From contig JAHLKC010000021.1 in assembly GCA_025449115.1 (NCBI GenBank), positions 330,736 to 394,735 on the forward strand: a stretch of DNA of 64,000 nt. The letters are read 5' to 3'. The notes beneath the pieces are model-generated. The model worked only from the letters and a program-made list of their open reading frames with translations. It made no database searches and was not told where the DNA came from. The position numbers were made by a program, and so were the translations under genes. Source of the DNA: Chytridium lagenaria (taxonomy: Eukaryota; Chytridiomycota; Chytridiomycetes; Chytridiales; Chytridiaceae). How positions within the stretch are numbered: the first letter of the stretch is position 1; every line of letters begins with the position of its first letter. Below, piece after piece: positions 1-11,311 of the stretch.

Positions 1-400
1 TCTTTCCGAGTCCCATGGTTGTACCGTTTGTTTCCTTCTTTTTTTTTTTTGATGTTTGTCTTCCTCCACTCTACCCATGTGTATTTTTATCATTGCGCTG
101 GTTTGAAGTTTCTGTTGAGAGGAAGGGAGAATATTGTTTTTTCAATTTGCTTGTTCGTTACGACGCCTTTCGTAAATAAAGTTTTATGCATTTCGTCTCA
201 TTCTTCACAGAAGTCAAACCTATTTTTATCAAGCTAATGATGCTCGGATTTTTCTTGCGAGCAAAATAGAGGTAATGGGAGAATTCGAACATACAGCAGC
301 CATAGCAATAAACACCTGAAAGTTTCAAACGGAAATCACACACGACAACGAGGAGGAAAGAAGTGAAAAACAGGTCGCCCAAAGGAATAATCGCGAAATA
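1..400. other. No gene recognised
   Basis: This is AT-rich sequence with a T tract near position 45. Short open frames exist on both strands, but none resembles a protein family. It is the downstream flank of the minus-strand BTB gene that ends at 401. Confidence 0.5.
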
Positions 401-1269
401 CTAGAATTCCTGAAAGATTGCAATTAAATCGTCAAGTGAGACTCCTCTTCCGCGGCTGGTATTCCATGCCTTTGACTTGGCTTTATGCCTAGCAACGTCT
501 GCATAAATACTGAGAGCGATGGTTGCTGGGAATATTTCTTCAAATGCCCGCGGAAAACGCACTCTGTAGCCAAGTATCGTTTGTTTAACTTGCAAATCAT
601 CGCCCAGCTCCTCTAACCACGAATCCAAAAGAATCTTGACTTCGCCCACAATCTTCCATCTATCATTGGTATAGGGTGACGCATTCCACCAGCTCAAAAT
701 CATCATGAGTCGCCGATACCGCTCCTTGCTCAAAACTGTGTTTGCTCAAGATTAAATCAATAATCCAAAAGTCGGTCGGCGCAACGGCGATAAAGTCACA
801 ATTAACTTCCGTCCAATGCAAAGAAAACCTGATTTTAATGTAAGCAAGCCTTAACGAATAGCTGTTCTCACATCCTGCAGAGATAGATTTTCAACTCATC
901 GAATTGAAGGTACTGCGCGTTCCGGATCAACCCTTCAAAGTTTTCAATCGTATTCTCCAAGTTTAATCTGATAGAATCCTTCTGATACATCATTTCAAGG
1001 CATACGAGAAACTGACGCGGAGATGGTGGATCTATTTCCACATACTCCATATTGATGCCTTTTTTTTGGATAAAAATGCCACCGTTCCATTTTGGAGCTG
1101 CTTGTAAAATTGGATAATGTTTGATGATGTCTTTGTGCGAGGGGAACAGCATGCCACTGTTGGTCAAGCGCAGGAGAATGTCACAAGTCCCAATGTCGGA
1201 AAAGGTGAGTGCCGGGTAACCTCCGTCATTGCTTGACCCAACGAGAATGAATTTGCTGTCATCCACCAT
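401..1269 (-). CDS. BTB/POZ domain protein (paralogue A)
   Basis: The first exon holds a BTB/POZ fold, a protein-interaction domain often used in cullin-3 adaptors. It has the FSDIGTCDILLRL start strand, a PSHKDII segment and a DPPSPRQFLVCLEMMYQ segment. A 43-nt GT-AG intron (829-871) follows. The second exon gives a BACK-like helical part with an ILSWWNAS motif and an RFPRAFEEIFPATIAL ending. Paralogues B and C have the same exon plan and the same motifs, so this is a local gene family. One frame break lies just before the ILSWWN motif and can be explained by a single G-run length difference. I chose the methionine at 1269 because the open frame upstream of it is antisense to the BTB start of gene B. 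The partner or substrate cannot be told from sequence. Confidence 0.7.
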
Positions 1270-1311
1270 ATCAATAAATTCGGACAAAAACTTTTCGTAA
1301 GCAAAAAACTG

Positions 1312-2147
1312 ATGGACTTCCCCACCACGACACACAACAATCAAACACCGTGGGACCTTCAGTGACCTCCGGAGTGCCGACATGCTGTTGCAGATTGATG
1401 GCAGCGGCGAGTCGCGAATTTTTCTTGTGCATCGGTATGTTGTGGATGGCAATAGAGTGTTGAGGGAAGCGTCGCGGTCCTGCGATCTTAGTGATGTCCA
1501 TCGAGAGTTTCAGGAGTGGTCTTGCATGCGCCTTGAACCCCCCGCTTTGGATGACTTGTCTTCTGCTTGGAGCTTCTCTACAAGAACGATGTCATTGAGA
1601 TAAGCTCAAGTATGTTGGAAAAGTCCTTTGGGGCAATACTTGCCAATGCACTGTTTCTTGACTACAAAGAGCTTGTGGCGTATGTTACAAGAGCGTAAGA
1701 TTCGGCTTCTGGTTTCCTTTTCCAGAATCTTATCTAAACTTACACTTTTTTTCTTTGCAACAGGTTTGCAGGAAAATGGGATTCTATAAGTCTCTCTCCG
1801 ACATTTTCTGCAAAGCATAACGTCAGTGCGGAACTTTTGGAGCTTATTCTCTCACCTGAGCACTTTAAAACATTCTCCGCGTTCTGGGATTTTGGTCATT
1901 CTTCGATGGTGGGCGGCATCCAATGTTGGGTGGAGAGATGTTCAGCAGATTAGACAGCTTCTTCGAAATCAGCTCTTTGGAAGCCGTTTAGACAATCAGT
2001 TTAGGCATTACATTCAGTGATGCCTTGGAGCTTATGAAACTATTTCCTGCGGCTTTTGATGATACATTTCCGGCTTCAGTTGCATTAACTCTTATGCATC
2101 AGCAGATTTCGATTCTTGAGAATAATTTAGGGTTTAGAGCATTTTAA
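1312..2147 (+). CDS. BTB/POZ domain protein (paralogue B)
   Basis: This is a BTB/POZ protein divergent from gene A, with only about 42 bp between the two start codons. The start strand FSDLRSADMLLQI matches FSDIGTCDILLRL of A. It is followed by FLVHRYVV, a PPALDDL segment and FCLELLYKNDVIE, then a short intron (about 1690-1761). The BACK-like exon carries ILVILRWWAAS and ends in LFPAAFDDTFPASVALTL. About four single-base breaks interrupt the frame, at roughly 1355, 1560, 1885 and 2000. The second would be healed by one more G in a GG run. Because neighbouring housekeeping genes show the same kind of break, I do not call it a pseudogene, although decay of one copy in a tandem family remains possible. 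Confidence 0.6.
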
Positions 2148-2700
2148 CTCCCTGTATGGCGGCTCTTGGGTGACGCGTTGAATTTATCGTAGCGACGGGA
2201 ATGCTGGCTGGCCGGTGAAGGCATCCTTCACTCAAACGCTTTTACAAAAGTGGCCTATCGTTGCTTCCGTGACTTTTCTGCATGTTATTATCATAACATC
2301 AGTTCTGGTGGCTGCCTGGGTATTTTGGTGGATGAAGAATAAGCCATCCACCTCGTCTAAATTATCATATTCCACTGGCGCCACTTCACGCAAACACTCG
2401 CCCAAAAATTTCTGAAGGGACTTTCATTCATGCTGTCGCTTTTCCATTTTGCAATGTTGTCACTTTACATCAGTATAACTCCCTACTCTTCGCATGAGAC
2501 GTGCTGCAGTAAATCATTGGAGCAGAATTCTCGGTTTGTTCTGGATTTTGGAATCATAGCATTATTTTGGCTGCTTCCTCTTGGAACTTTTCTAAAGCTG
2601 CATTCGAATTCATGATCGCTACTCTTTGCTGATTGCATGGAAATTTTATATATATCTTTATGATTTCAGACTTTACCTTGTAATCTTTTCAAGGTCCTTT
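2148..2700. other. Intergenic, nothing firm
   Basis: Two short plus-strand frames (2215-2415 and 2430-2615) would encode small hydrophobic peptides, one with a possible membrane helix. They have no homology that I recognise, so I do not call them genes. Confidence 0.4.
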
Positions 2701-4324
2701 TTTTATGATCCAGCGAATTTGACACGGTTGTCACAAAATGCAAAATCGAAAAATCCAGGAAGCGATGGATCAGTGATGATGAACAGGAGGACGAAAACGA
2801 AGTCAGCCTTGCAAACGTCTTTGCCGATGTCGAAGATGCAAGAGACTGTGGAAGATCCCGCCCACAACCTCGAAAATCCAGGATTAGGATGCGCACTGAT
2901 ATTGAGAACGACACACGAACGAATGTCGGCCACGAAGAACCCATCAGCCTCGAACAGCGAAGCGCCAGGCCCAATTGATCACGGTGAAAGTCGAAGACGA
3001 AGACGCGCTCCGCAAGCGTTCTAATGGAACCACCCGGGGTTGGAAAAACAAAGCGCAAAGCGAAGGCCAAGCCCGTTAATCACGGTGAAAGATGAAGACG
3101 AAGCTTCCGTAAGCGTCCTACCGGAGCCATCTCGGGCAGAAAAGAGCAAAGCGAAGCAAGCCCCATTGATCACAGTGAAAGTCGAAGACAGCGAACCATC
3201 CAGGGTAGAAAAGTCTACAAAGTCAAAAGAGGTTCTTCTTGAGGTGATCAAAGTCGAATCATTAAGCGAAGATGAACGGAAACCCCCACTGCCACACGCT
3301 CGAAAGCCTGTACATATTCCAACTCAAAACCAGAAAACCAACAATCCCGAGAATGGTGATAGACCTGATCGTCAAATTGTCATCTTCAACGACCTTCTTA
3401 CCAGCGATCGAGTCATCAGGATACGTTCGACTGGCGCTGTCTACCCTGTTCACAGAGAAATCATCAAGGCAAATAAGACGTTGAGAGAATGCAAGAGATA
3501 TAGTGGGAGGTTAAAGTTCGGGCATCGAAATCAAGGCGGGTGGCCCTGTCTGGATTTGGATCCCCCTGCTCCCGATAAATTCCTCATATGCTCGAGATGC
3601 TTTACAGAAAAGATTCCATTGGCATTTGCATTGATGACCTGAAGAGTAGCTTTGGCCCTATCTTCTTGAATGCGCAATTTCTGGAGTTTGAGGAGCTTCT
3701 TGTCTATTTGTTAAAAACGTAAAGTAATTCGCTCTTCATAACTATATCTCCTTTTCCATTTTCCTTTTACAACATCATAAATATTATGACCTTTTCCACA
3801 CCTCTTTCTTTAACGTGACGACTTCTTTTTCCTGTCAATTTTCTACACTCAGCCGAATTTGGCTTCTTTTACGCGTTCATTTAGATCCACTCAGCTTTTA
3901 GGGGTTTCTTTTACCTTTTAAAACTAACACACTGTTTTCATCACAATATAGGTTTGCAGCGAATTGGCACTTGTTCCTTAACGAGAAGTTTAAATTACCT
4001 AACGTGAGTTTCGATATCCTCTACAACATTCTCCACGATAAGGCGACATTTCACCATAAACCTGCCGTTGCTGTTGAAATTCTATTGAGCTGGTGGAATG
4101 AGAGCAGAAATATACCCGACCGTTGGAATTACATGGGAGGTTGCCGAGCCCTACTCGAAACTTGGCTGACGGATATTGCTGAAGTGAAGCACGAACGAAA
4201 TTTACTGGATTTGCAAAGGGAGGGGAAGAAGATCATGCTATTTCGGCTCAAGTACCCTCTTGCCTTCAATGAGGTGTTTCCAGCTTCGCTTGCAATAGAC
4301 CTACAAACTTCGGAGGGTCTTTGA
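2701..4324 (+). CDS. BTB/POZ domain protein with acidic/basic repeat N-terminus (paralogue C)
   Basis: The N-terminal part (to about 3350) is charged and repetitive, with LITVKVED-type units. It is followed by a BTB core (VIFNDLLTSDRVIRIR, VYPVHREII, DPPAPDKFLIC), an intron of about 230 nt (3720-3952) and the BACK-like exon (RFAANWHLF, EILLSWWNES, KYPLAFNEVFPASLAI). The frame slips by one base after FLIC; one further C would restore LEMLYRKDSIGI, which matches paralogue A. The first exon boundary is uncertain because no convincing start codon lies in the best frame, and 2701 is only where coding character begins. The gene is co-oriented with B. Its function beyond protein interaction is unknown. 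Confidence 0.65.
2974..3240 (+). repeat. Coding tandem repeat of about 90-101 bp in BTB gene C
   Basis: Three imperfect copies begin near 2974, 3075 and 3165. Each encodes an ITVK(V/D)ED-like core followed by a basic Ser/Pro stretch. The 101-bp spacing of the first pair is not a multiple of three and causes a frame change there. Confidence 0.65.
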
Positions 4325-4635
4325 AGGGTTAGAGGAATCGGTGCCAAATTTTCCAAGATGTATGCACTGCAAGCGGAGTTTCCGATGCGAGGATAGATGT
4401 AGAGGGATGGATGAGTTGGAAAAATTGAAGGTGGCGATCAAGCAGGTCCCCAATTTCGATTATTGGCTTAGAGGATAAAAGTATAAATAGAGTTTTCGTT
4501 GCCATCCATCAGTTTAACCATATATTCTTCAAAACACAGCTTGATTGCAAATGGCGGAGGCTGTTGGTTTTGACACGTTCGCTAAAAGTCAAAACATTTT
4601 ATCCGTCCCTTCATTTTTGCATTTTTCTCACTCCT

Positions 4636-5525
4636 TCATTCGAAAACTCTCGCAACAACGCTTTTCATCTTCTCCCACACGCTCTGTCTTCCATCCTGGT
4701 TTCCAATGGCGTTTATCAACACAAAAGAAGGAAACAGCAAATCAAACGCGCGTGGATACCGTATCTGCAGTTGCTTCAAAATGTCGTAATGATCATGAAT
4801 TAATCGTGTTGATTGCCAGTCCACAGCGAGAAGACTGGAGAGGTCATACAGCGTAGAATCATTGTGAAGGCCCGACTCGCGAGATGAAGTATGATGTTGG
4901 CGCGAGAGAGCCGGTCTGGAACACGACGAAGAAGAGATGGGAGTCTCTTCATGAGACTTTTCGATATTTTAAACTCTGGGCTTATAATGAGATCCTTCCA
5001 AAAACGCTCAAAGCTATGTAAGAAAAGTCAGTGAAGACATGTAGGAATAAAATAGAGTATCATACATGGTCTCCAGAAAGAATAACATCTCCATGAAATC
5101 AAACTTGATAGCTTCTAAATAAATATCCCAAAATTCAACTTTCTCCGATCCAAACACCACCTTCACACTTCTTCCATGATAACTTGCATACATTTGCCGC
5201 AGTAATATCAAGAATGCACTGACGCAGTCAACTTGTATTTTAATTAACAACAATTGCTTCGTGACGGCCGAAACTCTGCTCTTTGCGCCTCGAATCAATT
5301 TCACGACTGTCGGGTAGTTTTGAAGACAACCGAATGAGCTGGCATCATCAAATCAGAAGAGCCAGGCTTGCCAACTATCCAAAGCATGAGATCGGCGTTG
5401 ATAAGGTTGCCGAGATCAACCAGTCCAGATGGCTTTGTGAACATAGTGTAAGTCGATGGCATTAAAACAGCGTTGGAATGACATTCGACCATATTGTTCA
5501 ACCTCGCAGGCGTTGCCAGCGGCAT
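4636..5525 (-). CDS. Diverged BTB/POZ domain protein (paralogue D)
   Basis: The N-terminal frame (5301-5525) has BTB character: GLVDLGNLINADLMLWIVG, then AHSVVF. After a one-base slip near 5300 the second frame carries FFLETM, equivalent to the CLEMMY segment of A. A probable intron of about 50 nt ends at a TTACATAG acceptor near 5010. A helical C-terminal part follows, ending in RYPRAFDLLFPSFVLI, which matches the family ending. It is the most diverged of the four local copies and the least certain gene. It may be a decaying copy. Confidence 0.5.
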
Positions 5526-6428
5526 CTAAGTAAAATTATATTCAAACTCGCCCTTTTTGTCCCAACATCACTGCATTTTTTTAACCTGTTGCAACAATGT
5601 CACCCGCCAGGAGATGAGATGCTCAATGTCTTCCTCCACCTTTGAGCCTGAAAAATTCTGGCCATGACGAGACGAAGGGACGATGTCTCAATAAATCATG
5701 CTTACAGAGTGGCTCCAAAACGAGACAGCGAAGCACTAGTCACAAATTGGATGTTATCCTCTCCTCCTTTTTCCAGATTTCGGGAAGAGCTCTCGAAGCT
5801 TAAGATATATTTTAAACCGCGCTTACGAACAGAAAATAACATGGCGCTCGTAAGAGAAAATGCCCACATCTAGCTGTTTTTGCAAGGTCGCTAAACTGCA
5901 AAATTTGGCGTCTCTTTCTTTGACAGCACGCGCTGCATTACTTGTACAAAACGAAGAGAGTGTGTCTTTAACTTTATCCTCGTGTTTAATTCTCCAGGAC
6001 ATTTAATATTCACGCATTGACTCTTTCCTGCGAGACTTTCAATTTAAGAAGATTCAATTGTATTTTTCATTGCAGTTCCCAAAACTCCTAGCTGAGTATT
6101 CGTGATAGCCATGCAGAGTCCTCAAATAATACTTTAGGAAGTGATTCCAGATGAGAATACTTCCCCTGCTTTCATGGACTTGTGACGTCTTTTCGTTTGA
6201 AATAGCATAAGTTTCTTCCCAAGAAAGCGCGGGGAAAGAAAGGGAGAAGACAAAAAGAAAGGTTTTCTTTTCCCTTTCACTGCATGACAGCGTCATGAGC
6301 CCGCTCGGAAAACAATTGAAGGATTGCCTCTTTGCACACGAATGATGGCAGGAGCTATCCTGCAATGATTCTTGTCCATGACGTGGCCACAAAAAAATAA
6401 CCAAATTCCCACACCTTCTGAAACCAAC
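5526..6428. other. Intergenic, nothing firm
   Basis: No recognisable coding region. Short frames on both strands lack family motifs. The part next to 6429 should hold the promoter of the membrane-protein gene. Confidence 0.4.
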
Positions 6429-7970
6429 ATGCAAAACCCTCAATCTCACACATCAAATATGCCGCCGCCCTCATACACTCAGTTTGAAGAAGGCTTTGTA
6501 GTTGCTCCTACCCCTCCTCATACCGGGCTTCAAGCTCCTGCTCATCAGCACATCTTGGTGGCAAATGAGCACACTCCCTTTGCAAACATTGTCGCTGTCC
6601 CCATCCATTCGTAAGTGGTGTTGATGTCAATGTATGATATCTAACCATTTGGGATAGTCGTCTGCGGGGTGGCATGAGAGCTCAAAGACGTGGGTTCGGC
6701 TTTGGAGACGTTTGCTGGAACATGACAAGAGGCTGTGGTGGGTGTTGGGACTTGTTCAGCGATTGCTTCCTTTCTGCGCTTCTTTATGATGTTTAACCAT
6801 GATATCAGGATACTCATTCCTCTTTGTCGTCTCCGCCATCTTTTTTGGTGTTCTTTTCTGGTTCATCCTTCCTTGGACTGGAGAGCTAACAGTTATGCGG
6901 ACTCCCGGAGACCGTCAGTAAGGATACTATTATAAGCATCTTTTAATATTTCTGCAAGAATCCTTAAACTTGATACACGATATTTGAAGGAAGCTCAATT
7001 CAGCCTCCCTTCTCATACTGAGTTGTATGTCATTGAAAACGCAACCTGACACCACCGACCGCACCGTTTTTAAGACGATCAAGGATGACTTTTCTTGGGT
7101 TGGGATTACAAGCGATGTCTCGGCTTTGCTTGGCGGTAATGGAAAGCGCATGCTTTCTCGTCCGCAAATCTTGAAGGATGCGGACATGACGTCTGCGTGG
7201 CAGCGCCATTACGGACTTCATAAGGGTGGAAAGGTAATGCGCTTGTATTTTGTGTCGAATCTGATCCCTTCTAATTACTTAGCTCTCTGTGAGTTACTCT
7301 CTTCCTGAAGAGGCTTGTGGAAAGAGGCCTGCCTACACAGTGAACATGTTTTTCTTTAACGTTGATCACTTTGACTTATCCACCTCTGATGCTCATCTTG
7401 ATCTGTAAGTTCTGCTCAGCTTTTTAAATCCGTTTTCAATCTAATCATTCGCTTTTCCATGGGTTATATAGGAATCAACAACTTGGCTGCAGAGGCTCTG
7501 TTGAATTTGAAGCTCGCGCATATGGTCACCACTTTGTTCTCTTCACCGCTACGGCTTCCCAAGCCACCGCAACAGGCGGGTACATTATCGTCCAAGGGTC
7601 TACCCCAACTTACCCTCACCCTACCACCTCCATCACCTCATGCACCCCCACCAACGGAACTTGCAAGTTGACTTTCAGAAAGCTTGCCCTTCCCGACCGC
7701 CATGCCCAAATTCTTCTCGTTGACACGCGTCCCGCCATCGCCGCAAGAGACGTTGACGTCTTCCCGTACGTTACTGTTGGGAAGTGGTACATTTACTCGA
7801 CGCTTAAAATGGTGTCTTGGGTGATTGTAATGGGTCTGCTTGGGTTTTCGTTTACGACATGTTGTTTTGGGATTTCACCAGTGGATGCTTGGAATAGGAT
7901 TAGACAGAGAACGAGAGGAGCCAGGGCTGGAGTGTTTGTGTCGTATCACGCTGTCCCAAGTGGACCTTAA
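6429..7970 (+). CDS. Predicted two-pass membrane protein, unknown function
   Basis: The N-terminus is Pro-rich with a PPxY-type motif (PPPSY), which in other proteins binds WW domains of NEDD4-class ubiquitin ligases. It is followed by a Gly/Arg/Cys-rich stretch and a first membrane helix (YSFLFVVSAIFFGVLFW). A soluble domain of roughly 200 residues comes next, including a Cys pair in SCTPTNGTCK. A second membrane helix (VSWVIVMGLLGFSF) and a short basic tail end the protein. Introns are inferred near 6613, 6740, 6917, 7234 and 7407. One single-base slip lies near 7045. A start at 6372 is also open. The layout (short cytosolic N-terminus, extracytosolic domain, second helix) resembles eukaryotic membrane proteins with a lumenal sensor or ligase-adaptor region, but I do not recognise the family. 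Confidence 0.6.
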
Positions 7971-8701
7971 GCATTATGTTGGGCATCTGTTTTTTGTGTT
8001 TTTTTTTTTTTGGACATGCAGGCTATTCGTTTAGGATTTCATTATTGTTTATATCTTATTTTTGTCTCTTCAATTTTTGTCATGAAATGGTTTTTGCCTC
8101 TTTGAAACGTCTTACATTTCCTCTTGCGTAAATATATGCATGACCTCTTCAACTACCACGATATCATTTGTGCTTATTTTGTCAGTGGTCCTCGCAGCTG
8201 TCCACACCGCCATTTGCGCTTCTGCTCTCACAGCTGTCTTTTTTATTCAAGCCCATGCACAAGACAAAGAACGTTGCATATAATTTATAAAGCATCTTCG
8301 TTGGTCCATTACTAGAGGAGTCCACGTTTTTTATTTTTCAATATAAAAAAGGATAAGACATCCATGACCATGACCTAATGGAAAAATGATAATTGGCGTT
8401 CTTGTGTACCCAGGTGAATTGTCAGCTTGATGCTCAAAATAAAAAAACAATCAGAGACACACTGACTTTACCCCATAACGGTGCATAAACTATAACTTAT
8501 CCATGGGCACACATTTATATACTTAATAACAAGGCGCATTCCATCTGAAACTCCTGCAACTGCTGGGTTGGTGACCGAGATTTTATAAGCTGTTAACGGC
8601 ATTCGTCAAGGCCTTTGTCTCTGGTACAAAGACATCAACCTTCTTAGCAACCCGTCCATTCTACTGATCTATTCAACCTCATCGCACAAGGACAACCAGC
8701 G
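7971..8701. other. Intergenic / probable promoter of the secreted basic protein
   Basis: AT-rich sequence with no coding signal. A TATA-like stretch (ATTTATATACTT near 8513) and pyrimidine-rich tracts precede the ATG at 8702. Confidence 0.4.
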
Positions 8702-9949
8702 ATGCGTCTCACCATCTGGATCAAGCTGACGCTTGCCGTCATGCTTGTTTTCACCATTCTCCAGTCCTACGCTGCTCCTATCGGTCGCTCCTTGGCGGTC
8801 CGTGGTGGTAGCAAACCAGGCGGCGCTCGTGCCACTTTCAAGAAAGCAATCAACGTCGTAAAGGTCTCTACTCGACCTACACGAGGTGCCGCTCGTAATG
8901 CTTTGAAAACCGCCGGTAGAGCCACCCGCGCTTTGGTTCGTAAAAAGCCTGAGGAAGTAGGTCGGGGGAGGTCTCTCACACGTGGGCTTTTGCGTAAATC
9001 AAGCTCTTCATCTAGCAGAGGCTCCAGCGGCGGCTCCCGCTCACGGTCACCTAGCAGAGGCTCCAGCCGTTCCCGATCATCTAGCCGAGACTCGAGGAGG
9101 GGCAGGTCCCCTGTACGCAAACCCGGCAATGTAAAAACCAAAGTAAAGGGTGCCTTGAAGGCTGTGGGTGTCATTAAATCGGAGGAGAGCAAGAGGCAGC
9201 GTCTCCGCAAGCAAAGTTCTCAACTCGGTCCTAAGCAGAGCAAACTTAAGCAAAGGTGCCAACAAGGTCAAGAATGCAGTCAAAGGCTTCCTCAAAAAGG
9301 AAAAGAGTCCTTTCCCTAAAGAGAAGGGCGTCCATACTCCTGGAAGTGCTCGCGCCAAGCTTAAGGATGCCGGCCGTTAATAGGGAGTGCGTTCAAGCTC
9401 AAAAACAATAAGAAGGGTGAACATGAAGGAGTTGGAACGGACTACCAACCTGGAGCTGGAACGATAACTAGCCCCGGGCCCGGATTAAAGGCTAAAGCCC
9501 CCGGTCTCCTAATGGACGCTGCCGGGTACATCACAGATCCACAGTCCAAAATCATGTCGACGGCCATTACGGAAGTGAGTTTATTCTTACCATTTTTTTT
9601 TCTTCTAATTTTACTGATCTACATCAACCTTCTCCTTATTTGATAGGGTTTCAAAAGGCTTCCGTCTAAAATCAGAGAAGGAAAACCGGATGAGAAAAAC
9701 CGTCGTTTCAAAGAAGTGGTCCGCACAATTGTTTAAAGCTGGTCCTGTTACGCCGATTGGAGCAGCAGTGGCAGTTGGAAAAGCTGCTTATGGTCAAACA
9801 GAGCTTTCGCAGAAAAGTAAGGCATTCCCCTCCATCTTAACTTGGAATAGTTTTCTGAATTTCTCTAAAACCTCATTCCTTTTTCTCCAGTGGCCGATCA
9901 CGTCTACCAAAAATTGCCTTCTTCAGATTCAGATTCAGACTCTGAGTAG
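8702..9949 (+). CDS. Secreted Arg/Ser/Lys-rich low-complexity protein
   Basis: A clear signal peptide (MRLTIWIKLTLAVMLVFTI, cleavage expected near SYAAPIG) leads into a strongly basic protein. It has Arg/Lys-rich spacers, an Arg-Ser/Gly block (about residues 95-140, at 9000-9110), lysine-rich repeats, a Gly/Pro segment and an Asp-Ser acidic end. Introns lie at about 9574-9646 and 9816-9899. Three single-base slips occur, near 9190, 9385 and 9725, and the reading is smooth on both sides of each. RS blocks normally suggest splicing factors, but the signal peptide argues for export. A cell-wall, mucilage or polyanion-binding role is possible and unproven. Its composition recalls the larger secreted repeat protein at 28168-31076. 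Confidence 0.6.
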
Positions 9950-11311
9950 ATCTTTATACACTATCTTTCATTTCTCTATTACAATTATTTTTACGTTCCT
10001 TTGTGTATTCATGTTTATAAAGTTTTATGGTGTTTCTCTGTTTGGCTTTTCCTCACATTTGCATTCCGTCGACACCTTAAACTTTTTATCGTATATATAC
10101 TGCCTTTTGGACATATCCTTTTACCTTATACGCGTCTGACCCGTCCACTCACGTTCCTATGACATTGACAGAATAATATCCCTCTCAAGCAATACTTTAT
10201 GTTTCGTCTTCTCTTAGGAAAACTAAACATGAAGTGCGACTTTGTTAAAAAAAAAATTACGAAATGGGAGAGTAAGAATGGAAAATGAGAAAATAATGTT
10301 TGTCCGTACTTTTTGCGACTGCTAGAAAAAGAAACACAGGTTTGACTTATACTCAAGCCTACCTTTTCTTTGAATGATACTCAAGTCACACTACTTTTTT
10401 TTTCTTGTTGTAAAAGCATAAGCATGTATTAGAATTAGATTCTAAATAAAGAAATGGCGACCTAAGGAGACGTTGATTTGTTTCTTTTCATGTTTTTTCG
10501 AGACACTTCTTCGGGGTATATTCTTGAAGTCCAAGAGTGTTCTACCACACTTCTTCTCCAAGCCTACATACCCGTTAGGATCGTTCTACTAAGAACTCAA
10601 CCCCCTTGTGGCGTGCGGCTCTAACATCAGGCCACCAATCCGTATCCTCTTTCATCTGCAGAGAGTTGCGGACACCGCGTTCCACCGTTAGCTTGGTTTT
10701 TCTCTCAAAACCAACACAACCCCCTTTCCGCCAAATCATCACTTCTTATGTATGTGTCTAGGTGAAGCACGCGAGAATGCGCTCTGGTCTCGCGTCAAGA
10801 GTGTCATTGTTTTTCCATTGCTTTACCTACTCTGTGCGGATCCATGTTCCTGTTGCGTTTAAAATAACATTCAAATTGCAACCAAGGGGTATAATTTAAT
10901 AAATTACGCAGTATCGACAAACACCACTTCATCATCTCTAAAAAAATTGCTCTCCACGTTATCCGGCACCAAGTCCCAATATAAGAAGACGAGAGAACAT
11001 CGTAGGAGAAAGGCTGCAACGTTGATAGCTAATCAATTAAAGGTGAAGTGGTGGAGAGGGGTGTCAGTTTTATGAAAACCTCAAAAGATATAAAGATTAA
11101 CGATGTTAAAAAAAAGGAAAGAAAAAGACTAAAATTTATCGGAACCATATTCACCGCGTGTCGAGATGATTAAAAAAGATGAACCAGAAATAAATATACG
11201 AACCTCCCGAAAATAACGCCAACATCACTTTTTTCTATCGTTTGCCTCGTTCGCGTACACGAACGCAAAATAAATAAGTAGACACCCCAAACATTGATTA
11301 ACTGTGTACTG
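9950..11311. other. Intergenic, no gene recognised
   Basis: This is a long AT-rich stretch. Small frames (10126-10356 and 10804-11019, minus strand) have no family features. It contains A/T homopolymers and a 3' flank for the genes on either side. I see no RNA gene. Confidence 0.45.

Noticed and set aside
3590..3610. Programmed frameshift in the BTB paralogues
   Set aside because: Genes B and C both slip within the same conserved FLxCLE region, which looked like a shared recoding signal. However paralogue A is intact there, no slippery heptamer is seen, and housekeeping genes have the same kind of one-base breaks, so sequence error is simpler.
9000..9120. Gene at 8702 as a splicing factor because of its RS block
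   Set aside because: There is no RRM or other RNA-binding domain and the protein starts with a strong signal peptide.
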